55,543 nucleotides of DNA from Pseudomonas sp. TNT3. GTDB lineage: Bacteria; Pseudomonadota; Gammaproteobacteria; Pseudomonadales; Pseudomonadaceae. Location: positions 1 to 55,543 of the forward strand of contig NZ_WFGV02000041.1 in NCBI RefSeq assembly GCF_010095445.2, in the 5' to 3' direction. The stretch's first letter is position 1. Each line of letters starts with the position of its first letter. This document shows, one piece after another, positions 15,462 to 23,660 of the stretch. Position numbers and translations under genes: made by a program. Below the pieces are notes generated by a model, which was given only the letters and a program-made list of their open reading frames with translations, was not told the DNA's origin and searched no databases.

Positions 15462-16844
15462 CTAGCGCAGACTGGATTTGAGTTCGATGAAGCGCCGGGT
15501 AGCCAACAGGCCGGCCGGATGAGCATGTCGATGGGCTGACAACCACGGAATCAAAACCTGCATCCGGGCGTGATCGTCCAACCCTCCCAGGGACGCTTGC
15601 AGGGTCTGGACATCCGGATCGCCAACGGGCAACGCCGGGGTGGTATTGACTCGGGTGACGCGTCGATAAGCGGGGGTTCGTTCGGGCGTCCAGTCGCCGG
15701 CGATCCAGTCGTGCAACAGTTGTTTTTCATAAGGGCTGAACACCCCGAACATCGCCGCGCCGTCACCGACGATCATCTGCCAGAAACGGCTGGCTTGCGG
15801 GTCCTGGTGGCGCTTGATCCAGCCCTTGTTTTCCATGGCCTCGAGAAAACCGGGCAACTGCTCCGGCGATGACAACCACTGATTGACGGTCTTGCCTTCA
15901 AAGCGGCAGTAGTCGGAATGCATGTGCTGGCCGAACGGGCGTTTGCGTTCGAGCATGCCGAGCAGTTCGTCGTAGAGGTCGAAGGATTCGATAATTGCGC
16001 GACTGCCCTGCCCCAGATCATTAAGCCGATAGCCCGCCGAAACCCGGCGCAGAAACGCCTCGCGATCAGCTTCTACCGGCAGCAGGTCCAGCACTGCCTG
16101 GACGGCCTTCTGCGCATGACCGGTGCTGGCATTGTCGATGGTGACGTGCAGGGTGAAGTAATACGGATCGATCCCCAGCTCGCTGAGCTCATAGGCGCTG
16201 ATCAACAGATGCAGCGGCAACTGCTCGTAGCCGAGGTTGTAGCCAATCACTTCCGGCAGAAAGCTGTCGGCGCGTTCGCCCAGCGCCAGTTGAATCGCGC
16301 CTTGCAGGTAACGTTCGTCAGGTAACGCGCTGGTGTCCTGCAGGCCGTGTTCTGCGAGCAGTTTTCGGTAGATCACCACATGATTCTGCGCGGGATTACC
16401 GTCGCCCAATTCTTCGAGATAGGTGCAGATCAGTCCGTCAAATCGCGGATCGCGCCAGTGTGGCAGCAGGCCGTATAGCCAAGCACCGTCCACCAGTTTC
16501 GTGGGGCCCACCGCCTGCAGGAAAAACAACGCATGGGCTTTGTTGCTGAAAAACTTACGCGGCCCGCCGGCTTTGCGTTGTTGCAGATAGTCGGCGTATT
16601 GATGAGCGACTTCGACGCAGTGATGTTCGACGAATTCCTGCAGGGCGGACAGGTCCTGAGGCATCTCTTCGGGCAGGCCAGCGGCGATTTCGAGTTGCTC
16701 GGTCAGGAAAGTCTCAGCCAGCGCGCGACGCTGCGTTTCGTCGGTGCTCAGCAGCAGCTGTTCGTAGGTGTTTTTGATGCAACCGGCTGTCGGAATCAGG
16801 TGTTCGCGGGCGGGTTGCGATTCAAGTCTTGTCAGGGCAGTCAT
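15462..16844 (-). CDS. Haem-oxygenase-like diiron protein (iron-containing redox enzyme family)
   Basis: 460 residues. The central helical domain shows the ligand pattern of haem-oxygenase-like diiron oxidases: Glu144/145 and His155, Glu207, then His233-x3-Asp237-x5-His243. Members of this fold (UndA, SznF, BesC and others) carry out O2-dependent oxidations such as decarboxylation, N-oxygenation or C-C cleavage. No chemistry can be assigned. The start at 16844 follows the promoter-proximal repeat region. It is the first gene of a probable operon with the NPPY methyltransferase (10-base gap) and ligD. Confidence 0.85.
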   Translation of the reverse strand: MTALTRLESQPAREHLIPTAGCIKNTYEQLLLSTDETQRRALAETFLTEQLEIAAGLPEEMPQDLSALQEFVEHHCVEVAHQYADYLQQRKAGGPRKFFSNKAHALFFLQAVGPTKLVDGAWLYGLLPHWRDPRFDGLICTYLEELGDGNPAQNHVVIYRKLLAEHGLQDTSALPDERYLQGAIQLALGERADSFLPEVIGYNLGYEQLPLHLLISAYELSELGIDPYYFTLHVTIDNASTGHAQKAVQAVLDLLPVEADREAFLRRVSAGYRLNDLGQGSRAIIESFDLYDELLGMLERKRPFGQHMHSDYCRFEGKTVNQWLSSPEQLPGFLEAMENKGWIKRHQDPQASRFWQMIVGDGAAMFGVFSPYEKQLLHDWIAGDWTPERTPAYRRVTRVNTTPALPVGDPDVQTLQASLGGLDDHARMQVLIPWLSAHRHAHPAGLLATRRFIELKSSLR

Positions 16845-17042
16845 GGGCGCATCTCTCGGTCTATGGCCAGTGGCAGGACGCTGAATCAACACGTCTCTAC
16901 TTCAGCAGAGCGATGCGCCAGGAAAAAAATTCAATCGGAGTTGAAATTGCCCGGACAAACGGGCTTACGGAGGTGAACAGGAGGTGTTTAACGCTTTTTG
17001 CCGAGGCCCCGGCTAATACCGATCCTCCAGTGAGATCCCCAA

Positions 17043-17183
17043 ACCCTGTAGCAGCTGGCGAAGCCTGCGTCCGGCTGCGCAGCAGTCGTAAACCCGGCTA
17101 ACGCATTTTCCCTGACCCACCGCATGCGCTGGTTTTACGACTGCTTCGCAGCCGGACGCAGGCTTCGCCAGCTGCTACAGGGT
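17043..17183. repeat. REP doublet, CTGTAGCAGCTGGCG class
   Basis: Arms CCCTGTAGCAGCTGGCGAAG and its reverse complement at the other end enclose inner arms CCGGCTGCGCAGCAGTCGTA / TACGACTGCTTCGCAGCCGG. It occupies the middle of the 415-base gap between the diiron gene start (16844) and the end of the DUF533 gene (17260). The remainder of the gap, 16845-17042, is the presumed promoter region of the diiron operon, without a recognisable site. Confidence 0.9.
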
Positions 17184-17259
17184 TATTGAGTAGAATTTGC
17201 GGTTGCGGCGAGTCAGGGGAAACTCGCTAGCCGTACTTGCGCAACCCTGTAATTGACGG

Positions 17260-17985
17260 TTACGCCACGCCACCCTTGGCCTGCTGCTCCAGGTGCACTT
17301 GCAGTTCGGGCTCTATTTTCAGCGCCGCGGCCAGTTCATCCAGATAGGCGCGCTCGGCGTCCTGTTGGTCATCCACCAGCATGACGCTGGCCAAGTACAT
17401 TTCCGCGGCCATGCCAGTGTCCGTCGCCGATTGCGCAACATCGGTGGCGTCCAGTGGGCGCGCGACTTCGTCGTCCAGCCATTGCTGCAATTGCGGATCG
17501 TCGGTGTGGCGGGCGAGTTCATTGCTGATCAACTGTTTCTCGCTGTCGTCGATCCGGCCATCGGCCTTTGCCGCTGCGATCAATGCGCGCAGGATTGCGT
17601 GGCTGTGGTCTTCAACTTCCGGGCCGGACAATAAATCCACGGTGCGTGGCGCCTCTTGTGGTGCCGACGCCTGGTTACGCTGCCAGGCCTGATACGCCTG
17701 GAATGCCATCATGCCCAATGACGCCAGCGCAGCATAATTCATGCCGCCACTGCTCGACCGATTCCGGGGTGATGTGGACGCAGGTGATCCACCGCCCAGC
17801 AATCCACCGAGCAAACCGCCCAAGCCACCGCCGCCCATGCTGGAACCGGCACCGCCGCCCAGCAGGCCACCGAGCAATCCACCCAGACCGCCGTCGATCC
17901 CGCCTTGTGACGGAGCGGCACCACGTTGCTGCGCCGAGCCTTGACCGGCCCGCAACAGTTGTTCGAGCAGATCGCTGGTGTTCAT
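17260..17985 (-). CDS. DUF533/TerB-like protein (YebE family)
   Basis: 241 residues. A Gln-rich N-terminus is followed by a striking Gly/Leu repeat region (about 27-66, repeated Gly-Gly-Leu-Gly-Gly-Leu-Leu-Gly), one short hydrophobic segment (about 80-98), and a C-terminal helical TerB-like domain (about 125-235) with Asp-Gly-Arg-Ile-Asp-Asp-Ser-Glu-Lys. The family is widespread in proteobacteria, probably inner-membrane-associated, and of unknown function. The gene stands alone between REP elements. Confidence 0.85.
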   Translation of the reverse strand: MNTSDLLEQLLRAGQGSAQQRGAAPSQGGIDGGLGGLLGGLLGGGAGSSMGGGGLGGLLGGLLGGGSPASTSPRNRSSSGGMNYAALASLGMMAFQAYQAWQRNQASAPQEAPRTVDLLSGPEVEDHSHAILRALIAAAKADGRIDDSEKQLISNELARHTDDPQLQQWLDDEVARPLDATDVAQSATDTGMAAEMYLASVMLVDDQQDAERAYLDELAAALKIEPELQVHLEQQAKGGVA

Positions 17986-18098
17986 GACGTCGTCCTATAT
18001 AAAGGGAGTAATTCGGTGAAGAAAAGATAGTACTCACCGGCCAATTCGCCACCACCGTCTGGCTGTCTGGTGCAAACAAGGAATCCATGGCAGAGGTT

Positions 18099-18223
18099 CC
18101 TGTGGCGAGGGAGCTCGTCGAATCGTCGCACCGTCCCGCTGGGCTGCGCAGCAGTTCTTTCTCTGGGGCTGCTTCGCAACCCAGCGGGACGGTGCGACGA
18201 TTCGATAAACTCCCTCGCCACAG
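18099..18223. repeat. REP doublet, CTGTGGCGAGGGAGC class
   Basis: CCTGTGGCGAGGGAGCTCGT and its imperfect reverse complement flank inner arms CGTCCCGCTGGGCTGCG / CGCAACCCAGCGGGACG. It lies in the 433-base gap between the DUF533 start (17985) and pcs (18419). The parts 17986-18098 and 18224-18418 are presumed promoter regions with no feature I can name. Confidence 0.9.
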
Positions 18224-18418
18224 AGAATCTGTGTGTGCTGAGAGGGAAGAAAACACGTGGATTTATCCCGCGTATGTTTTGGCGGCGCAGCTAAGATTTA
18301 CAGTGGGTGAACCTTATTCCCGGATTTCCGGTCGATACCTGCAACCCGAACCGGTTTGCCGCCGCCCTCACGCTTGAGGGTGATGCCTGGCTTGCTTCAC
18401 TTTTTGGAGAACGCCCCC

Positions 18419-19141
18419 GTGATATCGACCCTACACATCGCCAGGCTCAAAGCATGGGGCGCCCATGGTTTTACCGCCACTGGCGTGGTCACCGCCTTCC
18501 TCGCGACCCTCGCCCTGCTGGAAAACCAGCCGACCAGTTGCCTGCTGTGGCTGGGCGTCGCCCTGATCGTCGATGGTCTGGATGGCGCATTGGCGCGCAA
18601 GGTCAACGTGCAATCGGTGCTGCCGAGCTTCGACGGCTCGATCCTCGACCTTGTGATCGATTACTTGACGTACGTGTTTATCCCCGCACTGTTTATCTAC
18701 CGTTACATCCCGCTGCCGGAGTACACGCTGCTGCTGACGGTCTCATTGATTCTGGTCTCGTCGCTGTTCTGCTTCTGCAACGTCAACATGAAGAGCAAGG
18801 ACAACTACTTCCAGGGCTTCCCCGCCGCCTGGAACGTCGTTGCGCTGTGCCTGTACATCATTGCGCCGTCGCCGTGGATCACCTTGCTCGCGGTGATTGG
18901 CCTGGCCCTGCTGACGGTCACCCGGATGAAATTCCTGCACCCGTTCCGCGTGCGCAAATTCATGCCGATCAACATCGCCGTCACCGCCATCTGGTTGCTG
19001 TGCAGCTTGTCGCTGGTCATCAATCACCCGGTCATCAACCCTTTGGTGATGGGGCTCTGGCTGCTGATGTCGGCGTACTTCCTGGGCATCTGCATCTGGC
19101 GTACGGCGCTGGAGTGGTTTGACGGGGCGCGTCACAAGTGA
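18419..19141 (+). CDS. pcs: Phosphatidylcholine synthase (CDP-diacylglycerol-choline O-phosphatidyltransferase)
   Basis: 240 residues with about seven membrane segments and the CDP-alcohol phosphatidyltransferase motif Asp52-Gly-x-Asp55-Gly-Ala-x-Ala-Arg60, completed by Gly73-x3-Asp77-x3-Asp81. Pcs joins choline directly to CDP-diacylglycerol to make phosphatidylcholine in the inner membrane. The GTG at 18419 is chosen because GGAG lies 10 bases upstream and gives the usual family length; upstream ATGs at 18356 and 18383 are alternatives. Confidence 0.9.
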   Translation: MISTLHIARLKAWGAHGFTATGVVTAFLATLALLENQPTSCLLWLGVALIVDGLDGALARKVNVQSVLPSFDGSILDLVIDYLTYVFIPALFIYRYIPLPEYTLLLTVSLILVSSLFCFCNVNMKSKDNYFQGFPAAWNVVALCLYIIAPSPWITLLAVIGLALLTVTRMKFLHPFRVRKFMPINIAVTAIWLLCSLSLVINHPVINPLVMGLWLLMSAYFLGICIWRTALEWFDGARHK

Positions 19142-19165
19142 TCACACCGGTATCTTGAATACGGT

Positions 19166-19270
19166 CCCCCCGTAGGAGCTGCCGCAGGTTCGGGCCGCGA
19201 TCGGACGATCTTTTGATCTTAAAGCTTGAAGATCAAAAGATCGCAGCCCGCGGCAGCTCCTACAGGGGGG
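19166..19270. repeat. REP doublet, GTAGGAGCTGCCG class
   Basis: CCCCGTAGGAGCTGCCGC and its reverse complement flank an inner palindrome GATCTTTTGATCTT...AAGATCAAAAGATC. It fills the gap between pcs (+) and the methyltransferase gene (-), whose ends converge, so transcripts from both sides could fold it into a terminator-like hairpin. Confidence 0.9.
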
Positions 19271-19283
19271 AACCGCGTTTGCC

Positions 19284-20096
19284 TTAGCGCCTCGTGATCA
19301 CCACCTCGAGGTATTCACTCGGCACCACCAACGACTTCTCCCCCGCCCGATTCAGTTGGTTCAACAACTCGGTCAGGTCACTTTCCAGCGCCTTGGCACC
19401 CTCCGGCGGCAATGCGGCGAAGGCCTTGTGCACCGGGCCGTACCAGGTGCGGAAGGTGTCGATGAAATGCGCGGCCGACCGGTAGCGGAAGTTGAACGTG
19501 CGGCGCGTGACCTGGACCAGAAAGTCGCGTTCGTCGAAGTGCGAATGCAGCCACGCCTCGGTTCCCCACAGCGAAGGCGGTTGCGCGCCCGCAGGCGGTG
19601 GCATGTGCCGGCCCAGCGTCTTGAACACCTGGCCGACGAAGCCTTCGGGCGTCCAGTTGGCCAGGCCTATCCGTCCTCCGGGGCGACAGACGCGCGCCAG
19701 CTCCGAGGCTGCTTTGGCCTGGTCCGGGGTGAACATCACCCCGAAGGTCGACAGCACGGCGTCGAAGCTCTCGTCTTCAAAGGGCAACGCTTCGGCGTCG
19801 GCGACCTGGAACGTCACGTCCAGCCGCTCCGCCCTGGCCCGGTCTTCGCCGCGCTCCAACAACGCGGCCACGTAATCGGTGGAGGTGACATTGCAGCCCC
19901 GACGCGCGGCGGCCAGTGTCGCGTTACCGTTGCCCGCCGCGACATCCAGCACCCGCTCATCGCACAGCAAATCGCAGGCTTCCGCCAGTTGCTCGCCGAC
20001 GATCTGCAAGGTGGTGCCGATCACGGCGTAGTCGCCACTGGCCCACGAGGCCATTTGACGGTTTTTCAAGGCAGTCAGATCAATGGGTGTACTCAT
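19284..20096 (-). CDS. Class I SAM-dependent methyltransferase (UbiE-like)
   Basis: 270 residues. Motif I is Val-Leu-Asp-Val-Ala-Ala-Gly-Asn-Gly-Asn (about 49-58), followed by the acidic Ser-Thr-Asp-Tyr and the Asp-Ala-Glu-Ala-Leu-Pro-Phe segment typical of UbiE/COQ5-like small-molecule methyltransferases. The Cys-Arg-Pro-Gly-Gly-Arg post-II loop is present. Substrate unknown. It follows the DUF4242 gene by 35 bases on the same strand and is probably co-transcribed with it, under the divergent AraC regulator. Confidence 0.87.
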   Translation of the reverse strand: MSTPIDLTALKNRQMASWASGDYAVIGTTLQIVGEQLAEACDLLCDERVLDVAAGNGNATLAAARRGCNVTSTDYVAALLERGEDRARAERLDVTFQVADAEALPFEDESFDAVLSTFGVMFTPDQAKAASELARVCRPGGRIGLANWTPEGFVGQVFKTLGRHMPPPAGAQPPSLWGTEAWLHSHFDERDFLVQVTRRTFNFRYRSAAHFIDTFRTWYGPVHKAFAALPPEGAKALESDLTELLNQLNRAGEKSLVVPSEYLEVVITRR

Positions 20097-20131
20097 GAAT
20101 TGCGCTCCGATACGGGTTGAAACGCAGCGGC

Positions 20132-20401
20132 TTACTCAGCCGTGGTGGGATCGATGATGTTCATCACCTGGGAAATGCGATTGGCCGGAAAGCCGCTCAG
20201 CCTGGCGTGTTCCCTGATCTGCTCTTCATCCGGCGCGATGTACACGCAATAGAGCTTGTCACCAGTGACATAACTCTGCTGCCACTGCACCTGCGGCAAG
20301 TCACGCAGGGTCCTGCAGGACTTTTGCGCAGCGGCTTTCAAATCCCGTTCCGACAGTGCTCCTGCGCCTGCAATCTCCCGTTCAATAACGAATTTTGGCA
20401 T
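20132..20401 (-). CDS. DUF4242 family small protein
   Basis: 89 residues beginning Met-Pro-Lys-Phe-Val-Ile-Glu-Arg-Glu, the N-terminus typical of DUF4242 (predicted ferredoxin-like fold, sometimes described as nickel-responsive SCO4226-like). A single domain with no signal peptide; the Cys in Leu-Tyr-Cys-Val-Tyr and the His in Arg-Glu-His-Ala are at conserved places. First gene of a probable two-gene unit with the downstream methyltransferase, and divergent from an AraC-family gene. The function is not established. Confidence 0.82.
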   Translation of the reverse strand: MPKFVIEREIAGAGALSERDLKAAAQKSCRTLRDLPQVQWQQSYVTGDKLYCVYIAPDEEQIREHARLSGFPANRISQVMNIIDPTTAE

Positions 20402-20482
20402 GACAACCTCTCATTCTTGTTTTGGGACAGGGTCTGACGCCCTGTGTGCAAACTATCGCGCTGACGGACGGCGCCGTCCTGC

Positions 20483-20512
20483 CCGATCGTCGGCCAGCCT
20501 TGTCCGATCGTC
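20483..20512. promoter_or_regulatory. Direct repeat CCGATCGTC with 21-base period, candidate AraC-type operator
   Basis: CCGATCGTC occurs at 20483-20491 and again at 20504-20512, exactly 21 bases apart, two helical turns, as expected for an AraC-family monomer pair. It lies midway between the DUF4242 start (20401, -) and the AraC gene start (20592, +). Confidence 0.6.
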
Positions 20513-20591
20513 CGGAGAATTCGCATTGCGCGGTGAGGGGGCCACACTTAAACCACCCTTCGTGCATGGGCGCTTTAACGAGAAACTCACC

Positions 20592-21566
20592 ATGGACGCC
20601 CTGTCCCAGACCCTGCGCGTCGTCCGCCTGGTCGGCGCGATTTTCATCAACGCCAGGTTCACCGCGCCTTGGTGCTATCAGTCGCCGAGCGCCGATACCG
20701 CTGCGCCCTTTCTTGAACCCAGTGCCGAGCGGGTGGTGATCTTCCACCTGATCACCGAAGGCGAGTGTTACGTCGAGCTCGGTGATGACCCACCGCTGCT
20801 GCTGACCGCAGGCGACGTGGTGGTTTTCCCCCAGGGCGATGCCCATCGCATGAGCTCCCGACCAGGCCTTCCACCCGCAAGTGGTGCGCGGCTGGATGCG
20901 GTCCTGGCGCGCCGTCCGCGGCAATTGAGTTATGGCGGAGGCGGCGCCGTCACGCGTCTGGTATGTGGGTACCTGGCGTGCGATACGCGACTGGCGGGCA
21001 TGCTGCTGACCGGGTTGCCGGCAGTGGTCAGGGTCAATGTGCGCGGCTCGAACGCCGGCATCTGGCTCGAATCCTCGGTTCGCTACGCGCTAGCGGAAGC
21101 CCGGTCGCCCAGGCCCGGCGGCGAAGGTGTGCTGGCGAAACTGGCCGAAGTGTTGTTCATCGAAGTGCTGCGCCTGTACATGAACGAACATGGCGAAGGC
21201 CGCACCGGATGGCTGGCGGGGGTCAGTGACCGCATCGTCGGCGCAGCCCTGAATGCCTTGCACAAACGCCCCGCAGACGCCTGGACCCTGGAAGAGCTGG
21301 CGCGCACGGCCGGCACCTCAAGGTCGGTACTGGCCGAACGTTTTCAGCTACTGGTGGGCAGCTCGCCGATGCAGTACCTGACGCAATGGCGGATGTTGTT
21401 GGCGGCCAATCTGTTGAGCCGCAGCAATACCTCGCTGGCCCGTATCGCCGAAGAGGTGGGTTATCAGACGGACACCGCCTTCAGTCGCGCCTTCAGGCGT
21501 GAGTTCGGATCGCCGCCAGCGGCGTGGCGCCGGTGCCAGGCTGCCGCGTTGCAGCAACGGCATTGA
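20592..21566 (+). CDS. AraC-family transcriptional regulator with N-terminal cupin
   Basis: 324 residues from ATG 20592. The cupin part contains Gly-Asp-Val-Val-Val-Phe-Pro-Gln-Gly-Asp-Ala-His-Arg-Met, a typical ligand-sensing beta-helix strand pair. The C-terminal 100 residues carry two helix-turn-helix units and the signature Glu-Glu-Val-Gly-Tyr-Gln-Thr-Asp-Thr-Ala-Phe-Ser-Arg-Ala-Phe-Arg-Arg. It belongs to the same cupin_6 AraC group as the regulator at 3148-3969. A direct repeat suited to AraC binding lies in the divergent region with the DUF4242 gene, its likely target. Confidence 0.9.
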   Translation: MDALSQTLRVVRLVGAIFINARFTAPWCYQSPSADTAAPFLEPSAERVVIFHLITEGECYVELGDDPPLLLTAGDVVVFPQGDAHRMSSRPGLPPASGARLDAVLARRPRQLSYGGGGAVTRLVCGYLACDTRLAGMLLTGLPAVVRVNVRGSNAGIWLESSVRYALAEARSPRPGGEGVLAKLAEVLFIEVLRLYMNEHGEGRTGWLAGVSDRIVGAALNALHKRPADAWTLEELARTAGTSRSVLAERFQLLVGSSPMQYLTQWRMLLAANLLSRSNTSLARIAEEVGYQTDTAFSRAFRREFGSPPAAWRRCQAAALQQRH

Positions 21567-21683
21567 GTAACGAGAATTTCGCCAGCATTCGTGCCGAGAG
21601 TCGCTATCAACGATCTCCCGGGGATTGCCGCCAGTGGACTAATGCGCTGTGATGGGCCCACGACTCTGGAAAGGACTCACCCC

Positions 21684-22145
21684 ATGCAACCAACCCTCGA
21701 CTGGCTCATCCACCACCCGCACCACAGCGACACCTACGCCGCCTGGATCCACCAGCAGTTCCACTATGAATACGCCGAGCAGCCTCTGCCCGACTGGCAA
21801 CGGGAGTTTGGCGATGGCCAAACAAACGGTGACTGGAACTGCCTGATCGCACTGGACAACGATCAGCTGCTGGGCGGCGCGGCGCTAGCTAAGGCGGATC
21901 TGGTGCACCGGCCGGAGCTCGGGCCATGGCTCGCCTGCGTTTTCGTTACGCCTGAAGCGCGCGGCCAGGGATTGGCGGAAGGTTTGATCGAGGGCATTTG
22001 TGCGCAGGCAAAGGCGAATGGCGTGACGAGGATTTATCTGCACACCCAGGACAAGCGCGACTACTACGCCAAACGCGGGTGGACGGTGCTGGAAAGCTTT
22101 GAGGCATGGGAAAAACAACAATGGCTTATGGCGCGGGAGCTGTAA
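21684..22145 (+). CDS. GNAT-family N-acetyltransferase
   Basis: 153 residues with a single GNAT fold. The acetyl-CoA pyrophosphate loop is seen as Ala-Arg-Gly-Gln-Gly-Leu-Ala (about 92-98), after the strand Leu-Ala-Cys-Val-Phe-Val-Thr-Pro-Glu. The C-terminal Tyr-Tyr-Ala-Lys-Arg-Gly-Trp motif is also typical. The substrate is unknown. ATG 21684 is favoured over an upstream frame from 21591. It is likely transcribed alone. Confidence 0.85.
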   Translation: MQPTLDWLIHHPHHSDTYAAWIHQQFHYEYAEQPLPDWQREFGDGQTNGDWNCLIALDNDQLLGGAALAKADLVHRPELGPWLACVFVTPEARGQGLAEGLIEGICAQAKANGVTRIYLHTQDKRDYYAKRGWTVLESFEAWEKQQWLMAREL

Positions 22146-22151
22146 ACACCG

Positions 22152-22269
22152 AACCCTGTAGGAGCTGCCGAAGGCTCGGGCCGCGTTCGGACGATCTTTT
22201 GATCTTTTTAACCTTTACCAAAGATCAAAAGATCGCAGCCTCGTTTCACTCGGCAGCTCCTACAGGGTT
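22152..22269. repeat. REP doublet, GTAGGAGCTGCCG class
   Basis: AACCCTGTAGGAGCTGCCGA and its reverse complement flank GATCTTTTGATCTT...AAGATCAAAAGATC. It sits between convergent genes and starts seven bases after the acetyltransferase stop, so it may act as a transcription end hairpin. Confidence 0.9.
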
Positions 22270-22281
22270 GCGTATGCAGGG

Positions 22282-23493
22282 TTACTGGGCGGGTGCTTTT
22301 GCCTCTTGCAGCAACTGTTGAATCATCTGTTCCTGCGTCTCGTAGCGACCTTCACCAAAGTGGGTGTAACGCACCTGACCCTTGGCGTCGATCAGGTAGT
22401 GCGCCGGCCAGTACTGGTTGTCGAAGTTGCGCCAGATGGCGTAGTTGTTGTCGATCGCTACCGGGTAGGTGATGCCGAGTTTTTTTACCTGATCCCTGAC
22501 ATTGTCGATGATGCGTTCGAAGCCGTATTCAGGGGTGTGCACGCCGATCACCACCAGCCCCTCCTTCTCGTATTTCTTCGCCCAGTCCTTCACGTACGGC
22601 AAGGTGTGCTGGCAGTTGATGCAGTCGTAGGTCCAGAAATCCACCAGCACCACTTTGCCTTTCAAGGAGTCGGTGGTCAGTGCAGGCGAGTTGAGCCATT
22701 CCACCGCGCCGGACAGCGATGGCATGGCGCCTTTGGCGTTGTCCATGGTCGTGTCGGCCTTGACCTTGCTGACGAAGTAATCGACAACCTTTGGCACGGT
22801 TTCCATCACGCTTTTCTCGACGCTGCTGACGCCTTCGGACGAGGTGCCCGCCAGCAGTGTTTTGTCCGCGCCGGTGGAGATCACCGCGGCAGCGGCCAGC
22901 ACGGCCACACCGGCACCTCGGCGTAGCCAGCCGGTGACTGGAATCGACGCTTTGAGGCGGTTAACCAGGCCGCGACCGGCGAAGATCAATGTTCCCAGCG
23001 ACAAGGCGCTGCCCAAGCCGTAGGCCACCAGCAACAGACTGGTGCCGGCGTTGGCGCCTTGCAGCATGGCGCCGGTGAGAATCACGCCGAGGATCGGGCC
23101 GGCGCAGGGTGCCCACAGCAGGCCCGTCGCGACGCCGATCATGATCGAGCCCAGCGGTCCGGACATTTTTCGGGTGTTGGGGTCGAGGCGGTTACCCAGC
23201 AGCACAAATGGCCGTGCCAGCCATCCGCCGACGCGGGCGGAAATCAGCGACAGGGCGAACAGCGCCATCACCACGAGTGCCACGTGGCGACCGGTGTTGT
23301 TGGCCTGGATTACCCACTCGCTGCTGACCACCGCCAGGCTGGAGATCAGGGCGAAGGTCAGGACCATGCCGCCGAGGGTCAGCAGGATCGAGGAGCGTGT
23401 GCGTTCGACACCGGCAAACAGGAACGGCACGACCGGGAGGATGCAGGGGCTGAGGACGGTCAGAATGCCGCCCAGGAAAGCGATGAGGAACAT
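22282..23493 (-). CDS. dipZ: DipZ-like fusion of CcdA membrane domain and thioredoxin/redoxin domain
   Basis: 403 residues. The N-terminal 230 residues form a CcdA-type membrane domain with Ser-Pro-Cys17-Ile-Leu-Pro-Val-Val-Pro and a second conserved Cys in Ala-Pro-Cys-Ala-Gly-Pro. The C-terminal periplasmic redoxin domain has Asp-Cys-Ile-Asn-Cys-Gln as its CxxC active site. Such proteins carry electrons from cytoplasmic thioredoxin to the periplasm. ATG 23493 with AAGGTGA upstream is preferred to GTG 23502. Downstream of its start side lie the repeat protein, DUF2790 and a two-component system, reminiscent of the dsb/copper-linked neighbourhood of P. aeruginosa DsbRS; that link is an inference. 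Confidence 0.88.
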   Translation of the reverse strand: MFLIAFLGGILTVLSPCILPVVPFLFAGVERTRSSILLTLGGMVLTFALISSLAVVSSEWVIQANNTGRHVALVVMALFALSLISARVGGWLARPFVLLGNRLDPNTRKMSGPLGSIMIGVATGLLWAPCAGPILGVILTGAMLQGANAGTSLLLVAYGLGSALSLGTLIFAGRGLVNRLKASIPVTGWLRRGAGVAVLAAAAVISTGADKTLLAGTSSEGVSSVEKSVMETVPKVVDYFVSKVKADTTMDNAKGAMPSLSGAVEWLNSPALTTDSLKGKVVLVDFWTYDCINCQHTLPYVKDWAKKYEKEGLVVIGVHTPEYGFERIIDNVRDQVKKLGITYPVAIDNNYAIWRNFDNQYWPAHYLIDAKGQVRYTHFGEGRYETQEQMIQQLLQEAKAPAQ

Positions 23494-23533
23494 GGGAGTC
23501 ACCTTGGAACTGAGCGAGTCGGGTTAACACATT

Positions 23534-23630
23534 CCCCTGTGGGAGTGAGCCTGCTCGCGATTGCGCCGTGTCAGTCGACATCAACGTTGGCTGATAAGCC
23601 GCCATCGCGAGCAAGCTCGCTCCCACAGTG
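23534..23630. repeat. REP doublet, CTGTGGGAGTGAGC class
   Basis: CCCCTGTGGGAGTGAGCCTG pairs imperfectly with AAGCTCGCTCCCACAGTG, with inner CTCGCGAT/ATCGCGAG arms. It is located between the dipZ start and the end of the repeat-protein gene. Confidence 0.85.
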
Positions 23631-23660
23631 GTCGGTGTGGGCTGCATAAATGAGTCGGGC

